A stretch of 22,734 nt of DNA from NCBI GenBank assembly GCA_934476315.1, contig CAKSNQ010000028.1:1-22734 (forward strand). Direction: 5' to 3'. The notes under the pieces were generated by a model. That model did no database searches. It was not told the DNA's origin and saw only the letters and a program-made list of their open reading frames with translations. This document shows, piece by piece, positions 7,227 to 15,900 of the stretch; position 1 is the stretch's first letter; each line of letters begins with the position of its first letter. A program made the position numbers and the translations under genes. This DNA is from an uncultured Eubacteriales bacterium. Its GTDB lineage: Bacteria; Bacillota; Clostridia; Oscillospirales; CAG-272.

Positions 7227-10200
7227 TTGAAGAAGGGGGGAGATGAATGGCAAGACCCGGCGTACTGGAGGGGCGTTGCCGAGCAAGGCGTGTATGGTGC
7301 GGTTAATGCCGGGGTATGGGAAGGCTTGCTCGGCGCAACCACGGGGCGGATCGGAAAGTCGGCGGATGCGCTGACGATCACGGAGCACATCACGGAGCTG
7401 GACAGCACGCGCACCGGGCTATGGAAGTCGGGAAAGCTGGACGTGGCGACGAACGCGCGGATCGATGCGCTTCTGGCGTCGGACTATCGGGCGCTCTCGG
7501 AGAAGCTCCGGGGCATGAACGAGTCGGCGCGTGCCAGGCTCATCCGCGAGGCGAACCTCGGCGGCATTGTCAAGGCGGACGGAACGCTCACAGAGGGCGC
7601 TCAGGACCTTGTGGCGCGACTTGAAGCATCGGGGGCACAGTTGACTACCCCCGGAGCGAAAAGCGCCACAGCGGGCGAAAAAGCGGGCTCCGGGGCATTT
7701 GACGTGCGCTACTACACGCCGACGATGTCGGTGGAGGAGGTCACGGACGCTCTGCGGCGCGGCGGTGCCACGCCGATCGAGGGCGAGCTGACCGGAGCCG
7801 AAAACAAAAATTACCGTGCGATGCGCACGGCGTTTGAGGCTTTGAAATCGGAGACGGGCATGGATCTGAATCTGGTGCTTGCCGAGACGGTGGCGGGCGA
7901 CAACGGTTTTTCCCTGAGCACCGGGGACAAAGCGGGCACGGTGGTGATCGGCAGGAGTCGTCTTGGCGGGGATGCCGCTGTCGCGGCGGACGCGTGGATG
8001 GCGACGCTCTCGCACGAGGTCTTTCACTTCACGGGGGACACGACATCGGGCCGGGCGCTGCACCAATATCTTTCGGAGAACACGGAGCTTTTCGGCGACG
8101 CGGTTGAGAGCTTTTTGCGCTCCGGGTATCTGGGAAGCTACGAGGAGTCGCGCCGGCTCTACAACGCCGCCATGGAAAAGGCGGCTTCGGGGGCGGCGCT
8201 GACCGCGGCGGACACGCGGATTCTCACGCTCGCGACGGACGAGCTCGGGTCGATCATGGTGGAAAAAGCGCTGGGCAACCGTCGCTTTGCCGCCGATCTG
8301 ATCGCGCGCAACAGTGGCGCTGTGGGAAAACTGATCTACAAACTCCGGCAGTCCATCGAGGCTTTGCGCACGATGGGCAATCCCGAGGCGAAACAGCTCC
8401 GGGAGCGCTTCCGGGCGGCGGAGCAGCTGTTCCTGGATGCCGCGACCGAGGCGGGCTACGTCTACCGGGCGGGCACGCTGATCGCAAACGGCGGCGAGGA
8501 CAAGGACGAGGGGGAGGTGCGGTACTCCCTGAGCGAGAACGCAGAACGGGATGTGGAGCGGGCGCTGAACGACACGTCTTTCCGTGATGATGTATATCTC
8601 ACCGAGAGTAGTCCCGCGATCATCGCAAATCAAGAGGGCGTGCGCAATCTTCCGATGCTGATGAAGGCATCCCACATCCGCGAAAATGTCTTTACCGAAG
8701 CGGAAGCGAAAAGACGTGGCTTAAGAACCGATCGGTACATCAACTACCACGGTCTGGGGAAAGAACTGTTTTTGAACATCATCGCCGGGCTGGACGACGT
8801 ATCTCTTGCCTATCGCGGCACCCGGAACGCAAGCGATTCCAGCAGAAGAGAAAACTATTTTCTTCTGATCTCGCAATACAAAGACAGCAGTGGAAACACG
8901 ATCAATGTCCCCGTCTACATCAACGAAAAGGGGCAATACAACCGGGTATTCATTGACACCAACAAGGTTGCCACCGTTTTCGGGCGTGAAGGACTGAATG
9001 ACTATCTCCGCCGGGAGGTTCAGAACGGAAATCTCGTCAGAATAAAAAACAGAAGCACCCAAGCCAGTGAACGGCCGACACCAATTGTCGGCGGTTATAG
9101 CAAGAGTGCTTCTGACATCAGTATATCCCAAACCACCGCAAATGTCAACCCCTCGAAGCAAAAAAATTTTGGAAATCTTTCGACAGACGCCGACAGCGAC
9201 GTCCGGCACTCGCGAAGCGAGACATACGATTATTCAAAATCGTTTGCTGAGCAGATCGATGACTTCAAAAAGGGGAACATCCCCGCGCGCGACTCCTTGG
9301 TGGTGTCCGGCACTCCGGAAATTCTTCAAAGAATCGGTTTCAACGCACTCCCCATTACCATCAATCAGACCCACGTAAATTACGCTTTGAACGGGACAAA
9401 AGATGCCGATCACTTTTTGGGTGAAAGCCTTTTGAAGCAACTCCCGCAGGCATTGGAAAACCCCGTTGCCGTTATTGCCTCGCAGTCCAAAACCAACCGG
9501 GCGATGGTCATTCTGAAATTCAGCGTGAACGGCAGACAAGCGGTTGTGCCGGTCGAGATCGATGGCTTTGCACACCTGAATAATATTCGGATAGACAGTA
9601 ACGCTGTTGTTTCCGTGTATGGGAAAAACTCTGCGCTGAATCAACTGTTCTCGGCAATCTCGGATGAATCAAATAAAAAAACAAGCCTGTATTATTGGAA
9701 CAAAAAAGAAGCCATGACCCTTTTGCAAAGCGCCGGACACCAATTGTCCGGGGGTTTGCCGCAGGATGGCTTCATCCATAGTATACGCGAAAATTCTTCT
9801 CCTGTCAAGAGCAAATTTGAAAATGTTACAGAAACACAGCAATTCAAGCGTTGGTTCGGCGACTGGCAGAACCATCCGGAAAGCGCCAGCAAGGTCGTGA
9901 ACGATGACGGGACGCCGAGGGTGGTGTATCACGGCACGAATGCGAAATTCTGGACGTTTGATTTGAGCAGGAGCGGAAGTAACTTCGGTGACGTGGCGGA
10001 GGGACTGTTTTTCTTCACAAACAAGAAAAGCGGTTATCAGAACAGCGCCTCGGACTACGCGCGAAACGCGGTCAAAAACGGCGGAGAGGAGCGCGTTCTG
10101 GGTTGTTATCTCAACATGAAAAAACCACTCGTGCTGCATTCGGATGGTTATTACACGCCTACGGCGTATTTCGACAAGAACGCAGAGGCTGTGTATAAGC

Positions 10201-12467
10201 AGTATTTGAACGGAGATTACGACGGTATCATCATTGAAAACAGCGATAAAAGCGTGGACGACAGCGTGATCTATATGCTGGATAACCCCACCCAGATCAA
10301 GTCCGCCACGGGTAACCTCGGCACGTTTGACGCCGGGAATCCCGACATCCGGTATTCGAAAGCCGAACAGTCGCAGGAGACCTCCCCCCGCCGGGTCAAG
10401 ACGCCGATCAGCGACGAGGCGCGGGCACAGATTGAGGAGCGGGCGCAGAAAATCCGCGATCGGTACGAGGCGCAGATCGAGGAGGAAGCCTCGAAAATCC
10501 GCGAGAAGTTCGACGCCGGGGACGGGCAGACCTTACAGGAGATTCAGGAGGAGCGGTTCGGCAAGTCCCTGTCGGAGCGGATTGCCGAGGAGGACGCGCG
10601 GTATCAGGAGAAAAAGGCGGCGCTGGAGGAAAGCGAGCGTCTGACCGACGTGGCGCGGGAGCGGCGTCTGGCGGCGCTGGAGCGGGAGCACGCGGAGCGT
10701 CTTTCGCGCATACGCGAGGAGCAGGGCGCGCTCGACGATGCGATCCGGCATGCCGAGGAGCTTCGGGACAGGATGGAGGCGGAGGTTCGCGAGGTTCGTG
10801 CGCCGATTGCCGACGCGGATCAGTCCCGGATTCTAACCCGGGTGAAGCGCGAGAAAATCTCGCTCGCAAAAAGGGCAGAGCACGTCTGGGACAACATGAT
10901 TCTGAACTTCACCGACGATCAGCACGCGATCATCAAGGAGGGCAAGCGGCTGGGCGTTGCCGACATGGATGCGCGTGCCAACTATGCACGGGCGGCGAAG
11001 AACGCGGCGCAATACGCCCTGGAGGAAAAGGGGCGGCAGGTGGACGCCTTCGGTCGGGACATGGGACCGGGGCTGTCGGCGATCTTCCGCAACGCGGTTG
11101 CGCGGGGCGAGGAGTATCTGAACGACTTTTACTCCTACCTGCTCTGGATGCACCACGCCGACCGGATTGCGCAGGACAAGACAGTCATGGGCGACTACAC
11201 GGCGGCGGAGGCGCTTGCCGAGGCGGACAAGCTGGTGGGGGCGCACGTGGAGTTCCGGAAGATGGCGGAGGCTGTCTGGAAGTACAGCGACAATCTTATG
11301 ACGCTCCGGGTTCAGCTCGGGCTGGTCTCCCCTGCCCTGGCGAAAAAGCTCCGGGCGACCTATCCGCACTATGTTCCGACGATGCGGGCAGACGTCCCGG
11401 GCAGTGGCGCGGTGGTCTTCCGGCGCGGGAACGGGGCGGTGGTCGATCAGACAATCAAGATCGCCCATGGCTCGACGCGGGACATCATGCCGCTGATCCG
11501 TTCCATGGCGCTTCAGACCATGCAGACCTACCAGGCGGCGCGGTTCAACGAGCTGGTCGGGACGCTGGTGGAGGCGGCGGAAAAGTCCGGCGGCAGTGAG
11601 AATGTGCGCGTTCTGGATGCCGGGGCGGACGCCCCGATCGAGGATGTTCTCGGAATGATCGAGGGCGACGGGCTTCTTCCCGAGGGCGGGGTGGACAAGT
11701 TCGACGCCTCGCGGGACGGGGTGCGGACGCTCAGATTCGACCCGGTGAATCAGACGGTACAATACTGGAAGGACGGCAAGCGGCAGACGGTACAGGTGAG
11801 CCGGGAGATCTTCCACGGGCTGAAAGCCTTCATGCCGCGGGTCGAGCTGGACAACGTGGTATTCCGCGGGCTGGAGAAATCAACCGCGATATTCAAAAAC
11901 CTGGTGACGTCGTGGGACCCGCTGTTCATCGCCCGGAACTTTCTCAGGGATGTGCAGGAGGCGTTCTTCTCCACGGGTCACAGTGTGCCGAAATTTGCCG
12001 CCACCATCCCTGCCGCGTGGAAAGAGATTCTCACCAACGGGAAATACTGGCAGGAGTATCAGGCGGCGGGCGGACTATCCAGCAGTATCTACGACTACTA
12101 CGACGGCGTGGAGGGGATTCTGAAGCGTCGCGGCACGGTCAAGCGGGCGATGGACTACGCCGCCGGCAGGATGGAGTATCTGAACATGCTGAAGTACCTG
12201 CGGGTACTGATCGGGGGGCGGTGTTGGTGCGGCGATTTACCGCGCGCCGGGATGAAAAAACCAGAACAAAGAAAGAAGCCATCGGGGGAAACTTCCCTCG
12301 GTGGCTTTCTCTTTGTCAGGGCAGAGCCTGACGGTCAGAGCGAAACCCTGACGGTCACACGCGTACACTCAATGCGCAAAATTGTCGCTTTTGCACAATT
12401 AAGGGGTTCGCGTATACTGTTTTGGTACGGTGTAAGGGATTCGAACCCCCGACCTTTTGGTTCGTAG
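7227..12467 (+). CDS. Truncated polyvalent protein with protease, nuclease-like and ART modules
   Basis: The frame is open for 1746 codons, but only residues 1-1663 look genuine. In order: helical N-terminus (1-158); zincin module with HEVFH at 263-267; first MuF-C/PBECR-type module about 454-612 (VPVYIN, IDTNKVATVFG, RIKNRS); second such module about 667-860 (YDYSKSFAEQIDDF, NALPITINQTHVNYAL); ADP-ribosyltransferase-like module about 870-1046 (RVVYHGT, GLFFFT, closing DIRYSK); Glu/Arg-rich coiled coil about 1060-1190; helical LPD-type region about 1205-1663. DxRYS-like junctions recur at 159, 430, 658 and 1040. The only start in frame is TTG at 7227, without promoter, so the 5' end is probably lost. 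At a G6 run (12213-12218) the natural frame appears to shift and end at a TGA (12253-12255). The annotated tail is spurious and crosses the tRNA antisense. Activity is unproven. Confidence 0.8.
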   Translation: MKKGGDEWQDPAYWRGVAEQGVYGAVNAGVWEGLLGATTGRIGKSADALTITEHITELDSTRTGLWKSGKLDVATNARIDALLASDYRALSEKLRGMNESARARLIREANLGGIVKADGTLTEGAQDLVARLEASGAQLTTPGAKSATAGEKAGSGAFDVRYYTPTMSVEEVTDALRRGGATPIEGELTGAENKNYRAMRTAFEALKSETGMDLNLVLAETVAGDNGFSLSTGDKAGTVVIGRSRLGGDAAVAADAWMATLSHEVFHFTGDTTSGRALHQYLSENTELFGDAVESFLRSGYLGSYEESRRLYNAAMEKAASGAALTAADTRILTLATDELGSIMVEKALGNRRFAADLIARNSGAVGKLIYKLRQSIEALRTMGNPEAKQLRERFRAAEQLFLDAATEAGYVYRAGTLIANGGEDKDEGEVRYSLSENAERDVERALNDTSFRDDVYLTESSPAIIANQEGVRNLPMLMKASHIRENVFTEAEAKRRGLRTDRYINYHGLGKELFLNIIAGLDDVSLAYRGTRNASDSSRRENYFLLISQYKDSSGNTINVPVYINEKGQYNRVFIDTNKVATVFGREGLNDYLRREVQNGNLVRIKNRSTQASERPTPIVGGYSKSASDISISQTTANVNPSKQKNFGNLSTDADSDVRHSRSETYDYSKSFAEQIDDFKKGNIPARDSLVVSGTPEILQRIGFNALPITINQTHVNYALNGTKDADHFLGESLLKQLPQALENPVAVIASQSKTNRAMVILKFSVNGRQAVVPVEIDGFAHLNNIRIDSNAVVSVYGKNSALNQLFSAISDESNKKTSLYYWNKKEAMTLLQSAGHQLSGGLPQDGFIHSIRENSSPVKSKFENVTETQQFKRWFGDWQNHPESASKVVNDDGTPRVVYHGTNAKFWTFDLSRSGSNFGDVAEGLFFFTNKKSGYQNSASDYARNAVKNGGEERVLGCYLNMKKPLVLHSDGYYTPTAYFDKNAEAVYKQYLNGDYDGIIIENSDKSVDDSVIYMLDNPTQIKSATGNLGTFDAGNPDIRYSKAEQSQETSPRRVKTPISDEARAQIEERAQKIRDRYEAQIEEEASKIREKFDAGDGQTLQEIQEERFGKSLSERIAEEDARYQEKKAALEESERLTDVARERRLAALEREHAERLSRIREEQGALDDAIRHAEELRDRMEAEVREVRAPIADADQSRILTRVKREKISLAKRAEHVWDNMILNFTDDQHAIIKEGKRLGVADMDARANYARAAKNAAQYALEEKGRQVDAFGRDMGPGLSAIFRNAVARGEEYLNDFYSYLLWMHHADRIAQDKTVMGDYTAAEALAEADKLVGAHVEFRKMAEAVWKYSDNLMTLRVQLGLVSPALAKKLRATYPHYVPTMRADVPGSGAVVFRRGNGAVVDQTIKIAHGSTRDIMPLIRSMALQTMQTYQAARFNELVGTLVEAAEKSGGSENVRVLDAGADAPIEDVLGMIEGDGLLPEGGVDKFDASRDGVRTLRFDPVNQTVQYWKDGKRQTVQVSREIFHGLKAFMPRVELDNVVFRGLEKSTAIFKNLVTSWDPLFIARNFLRDVQEAFFSTGHSVPKFAATIPAAWKEILTNGKYWQEYQAAGGLSSSIYDYYDGVEGILKRRGTVKRAMDYAAGRMEYLNMLKYLRVLIGGRCWCGDLPRAGMKKPEQRKKPSGETSLGGFLFVRAEPDGQSETLTVTRVHSMRKIVAFAQLRGSRILFWYGVRDSNPRPFGS
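9074..9092. repeat. Hairpin containing the 13-mer GACACCAATTGTC, copy 1
   Basis: GCCGACA and TGTCGGC form a 7-bp stem around the loop CCAAT. It lies just after the first nuclease-like module, where it encodes RPTPIVGG. The same 13-base core recurs at 9736-9748 in another reading frame. Confidence 0.8.
9733..9751. repeat. Hairpin containing the 13-mer GACACCAATTGTC, copy 2
   Basis: CCGGACA and TGTCCGG form a 7-bp stem around the identical loop CCAAT. It lies near the end of the second nuclease-like module and encodes AGHQLSGG, so the match with copy 1 is at DNA level and not a protein repeat. Confidence 0.8.
12271..12314. terminator. Intrinsic terminator downstream of the polyvalent ORF
   Basis: GCCATCGGGGGA and TCCCTCGGTGGC form a roughly 12-bp GC-rich stem (two G-U pairs on the plus strand) with a short loop. 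It is preceded by AAAGAAAGAA and followed by TTTCTCTTT. It can act on plus-strand transcripts and possibly on the other strand too. It lies 16 bases after the TGA at 12253-12255, supporting that TGA as the real or original gene end. Confidence 0.8.
12327..12357. repeat. 11-bp direct repeat between terminator and tRNA
   Basis: CCTGACGGTCA occurs at 12327-12337 and 12347-12357, 20 bases apart, about two helical turns. A related inverted GTCAGGG lies at 12315-12321. This could be an element-end binding site, but no family is recognised. Confidence 0.55.
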
Positions 12468-12499
12468 CCAAACACTCTATCCAGCTGAGCTAACACCGC
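12423..12499 (-). tRNA. tRNA-Arg (anticodon ACG)
   Basis: The minus strand folds as a complete 77-base cloverleaf. The acceptor stem is GCGGTGT/ACACCGT with a terminal G-U. The D-arm TTAGCTCAGCTGGATAGAG, anticodon stem TTTGG/CCAAA with loop CTACGAA, and TTCGAAT T-loop are all present, and the 3' CCA is encoded. U33 precedes ACG, so it reads CGN arginine codons, normally after A34-to-inosine editing. Its 3' end faces the mobile-element remnant. Confidence 0.97.
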
Positions 12500-12531
12500 A
12501 TCACTGTGGGCGATTGCCCGACAGCCTTTAT

Positions 12532-12560
12532 ATTATAGCGCGGGGGAGTGCGTTTGTCAA
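12532..12560 (-). promoter_or_regulatory. Consensus promoter of tRNA-Arg
   Basis: TTGACA (12555-12560) and TATAAT (12532-12537) on the minus strand are perfect and 17 bases apart. The bases after the -10 (ATAAAGGC) nearly match those of the str promoter (ATAAGGGC). Confidence 0.92.
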
Positions 12561-12708
12561 GGGTTTTTTGAAAAATATTCCGTGTTTTTTTCAAAAGTCC
12601 GAAACTATCAAAAAACTCAATATTTAGGGCGCCTGCCGCGCTACGCAAGCCACCATCCGCATGGCACGTCCGAATTGCGCGATGCCACGCGTTATCTTTG
12701 GCTTCCCC

Positions 12709-12738
12709 AAAAATGCGGCTCGGGTTTCCGGCATTTTT
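12709..12738. terminator. Bidirectional terminator-like hairpin
   Basis: AAAAATGCGG and CCGGCATTTTT pair with one bulge. The A-run on one side and T-run on the other let it act on either strand. It lies between the tRNA promoter and the surface-protein gene and would stop read-through from the surface-protein gene towards tRNA-Arg. Confidence 0.6.
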
Positions 12739-12819
12739 GCGCGATCCCGGTCGTTTTTGCCCCGTGCCGTTGGCTTTCCGCTTTCCCGGTGGCAAAGCGG
12801 TCGCCGAGAAATATCAAAG

Positions 12820-12858
12820 GGGGGGAGAAAAAACTCATTTTGAGTTTTTTCTCCCCCC
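12820..12858. terminator. 18-bp perfect hairpin after the surface-protein gene
   Basis: Positions 12820-12837 and 12841-12858 are exact reverse complements around a 3-base loop: six G-C pairs, then an A/T-rich upper stem. It starts 58 bases beyond the stop of the gene ending at 12916, so termination is the likely role. It is unusual because the T-run lies inside the stem and only TTT follows on the transcript strand. Confidence 0.65.
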
Positions 12859-12915
12859 GAAGCGCGTGATTCTGCGGGGCAGTCCTGTGTCCCGGGCAGT
12901 CCGCACCAATTGAAT

Positions 12916-15900
12916 TTATTTTTTCTTCAGGTAGAAGAAGTAGAACGCCGTTCCGCTCGCGCCGAGCACTGCGACAATCGCGACAATGACAAGCACCGTC
13001 TTGAGCGCCGCACTGCCGGAGGACGACTGAACCTTCTCCACTGTCACGGTGACGGACTGATCCGCCAGTCCCATGGTGCCCGCGACCGTGACCGGCTCAT
13101 ACTTGCCGGACTTGTCGTAGGTGTAGGTGTACGAGGTTCCCGCCTGAACGGTGTACTTGTGCGACTCCACCTCGTTGCCGTCCGCGTCCACGTAGTGAAT
13201 CGTCAGTCCGTAATACGCGCGGGAGTAGGTGACATACACATCGGTATCCGCCTTGATGCCGGGGATGTTCAGTGCGGGGCGATCTGCGACGTAGCCCTCA
13301 ATCACGGGAGCGGTATGCGACAGCGTTTCGCCGTACTTGACCGGCACGCGGATGTCCGCCGCCATCTTATAGCCGTTGGAGGTTCCCTCCTCGACAAAGT
13401 GGATGGTGACGATGCAGGTCTTGATGGTGTAGACCACCTTGACCTCGGTCTGACCGTCGTACTTGTCGATGGTGTAGGTGGCGAACTCGGGCGTATATCC
13501 CTCCACCACGGGAGACGGCACACTGACCTTGTCACCGTACTTATACTCCTTGGTGAACTTGGGCGCGATGTCCGTGCCATCCTCATCCACGTAGCGGATG
13601 GTCAGCGTTTCGGACTGTGCCGTGTAGACAAACTCGCAGGTTTCGTTGCCGATGATCTTATCGAACGTCTTGGTTTTTGCCAACGGTGAGGTATAGCCCT
13701 TGATCGTGGGAGCCGTCACTGTGACGCTGCTGCCGTAAGCCGCGTCCACGGTTTCCCGGCGGATTTCTCTGCCGTCGGTGTCCTTGCAGATCACGGTGAT
13801 CTTATAGGTGTTCGGCGTATAGGTGAACTTCACGATCGCGTCGCCCGTCACGTTCGTCAGAGTGCGGGTCGTAGCGTCCGCCGCGTAGCCGGAGATGGTT
13901 CTCGCCTCCACCGTCAGCGAGCCGCCGTAAACGACGCTGAACGTCTGGGAGGTTGCCAACGGCTCGCCGTTCTTATCCAGATACTGAACGGTCACGGTGT
14001 AGGTGCGGTGGCGGTAGGTCACGGTGTCCGTGCGCGAGGAAGACAGGCGCATCGGGTCGATGACCGCGCGGTCGGGCTGGTAGAAGTCGATCTCGGGGGA
14101 CGTGACCGACGGGGTCATCTCACCCTCGCGGCAGTGAACCGTCACGGGAGGAGCTGCCTGCGTACCGTCCTCATAGACATAGTAGATCGTCAGCGAGAAG
14201 CTACGGATGACGTTTGCCCGCTTGATCTCGGGGTCGGCGTTCGCGGACAGCGTTTCCCACGCGACCGTGCCGTCGTAGTAGACCGTCTGAATCGAGGAGC
14301 AACCGTTGAAAATGTTCTTGTTCAGCGTACGGATGCCGTCGCCGGAGAGGTAAATGGTCTTCAGGTTGCGGCAACCGGAGAACGCGCCCCGCTCGATCGA
14401 GGTCACGGTGGCGGGGATGGTGACGGTGTCCAGCATCGGGCAGTCGGCGAACGCGTCCGCGCCGATGGTGGTCGTACCCTGCGGGATGACCACGGCGGTC
14501 AGTGCTCCGCAATCCGAGAAAGCGTCCTCGGGAATTTCACGGAGCGAGGAGGGGAGTCCGATGCTTCTGAGCTTATCACAGCCCTTGAACGCGCGCGCAC
14601 CCATGGACTGCAGGCTGTCGGGGAAGTAGACCTGCGCCAGGTTGGAGCAGCCCTCAAATGTGCCAACGCCGATCGTACGGACGGTGTTGCTCATCCGCAC
14701 CGTGGCGATATAGGGATTTTCCTTGAGCAACTCGTCGCCGATGCCGGTGATACCGCCGGTCAGCACCAGCGTGTCGGCATACTTGAGCTCGTCGATCCAG
14801 GCGGCGGTGGAGTCCGTGACGGGACCGTTGCCGCTGAGCGTCAGGATACCCGTTGCGCGGTCAACCGTCCAACTGATATTGTCCTTCGCGGAGACACCGC
14901 TCGCAATGCGTGCGATCTCCGCCGACTTCAGGCGGGAGTTGCCGGTACCGAAGTCCACGTTGTCGCTTCCGTAGAGGAAGATCGCCTTAATCAGCGAGGT
15001 GCAGTTACCGAAAGCATCCGCGCCGATGGTGAGAACGGACATGGTGTTGAAGATCACGCCGGTCAGTCCGGTACAGCCGTAGAACGCTTCTCTGCCGATG
15101 CGCGTGAGCGTCGAGGGGAAGGTCAGCGTCTTGATGGATTTGCAACCGTAGAACGCCTTGGCGCCGATCTCCACCAGACCCTCGTTGAACGTGACGGTTT
15201 CCAGCGCCTCACAGCGGAAGAACGCCTCGTCGCTGATGGTCAGAATGTTCTGCGGGATTTCGATGGCGGTCAGCGAGGTGCACTCGCGGAACGCGCCCAC
15301 GCCGAGGTAGGTCACAGCGGTGGGAATTTTTACATGAACGAGTGAGGTCGCTCCGGAGAAGGCGTACGCCCCGATGGAGGTCAGCGTCTCGGGCAGGTAG
15401 ACGTCGCGCAGGGCAGTCATGCCCGCGAAAGCGTAGGAGCCGATGCCCGTCACGCCGGTCTGAAGCGTCACGCTCTTGATGCGCGTCGCATAAGCGGACC
15501 ACGGCGTCGCGTTGGCGGAGGCATAGTCCGGAATTGCGCCTGTACCGGTCACGGTCAGCGCGCCCGTCGTCAGATCGAACGACCAGGTCAGTCCCGTGGA
15601 GGGAATGGTGCCCGTCACCGTCTGTCCGCCGGGATTCTCGGAGGAAGAGCCGGTATAAGAAATGCGCAGGTTGGTGTTGCCCGTACCGAGTGCCACGCCG
15701 TTGGAGGACGCGCGCGGCGAGGTCGCGTAGACCGTCGGGGCGGCGCCGAGGAAGGCGTTGTCGCCGATCGCGCTCACGCTCTGCGAAAGCGTCACAGCGG
15801 TGAGCTGGGAAGCGCCGTAGAACGCGTAGGAGCCGATGCCCGTGATGCCGTTTCCGACCTCAACGCGGCGGATCTGCGACATATAGGTGCTCCAGCCGGG

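Larger units (their letters stand above)
7227..12422 (+). mobile_element. Remnant of a phage or integrative element beside tRNA-Arg
   Basis: This stretch holds only a polyvalent-protein ORF on the opposite strand to all neighbours, plus a terminator. Polyvalent proteins of this kind belong to phages and conjugative elements of Firmicutes (established knowledge). The stretch lies directly against the 3' end of a tRNA-Arg gene, the usual side for integration. Integrase, structural genes and a second att copy are absent, so the element is largely deleted. Boundaries are approximate. Confidence 0.6.
12561..12915. other. Gene-free stretch between tRNA-Arg and the surface protein
   Basis: No ORF with a ribosome binding site or a recognisable product is seen on either strand. 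The stretch contains two hairpins, annotated separately at 12709-12738 and 12820-12858. No further tRNA or known small RNA is recognised. Confidence 0.6.

Noticed and set aside
12256..12467. C-terminal extension of the polyvalent ORF
   Set aside because: It runs through a terminator hairpin and then reads tRNA-Arg antisense. The residues there are not protein-derived.
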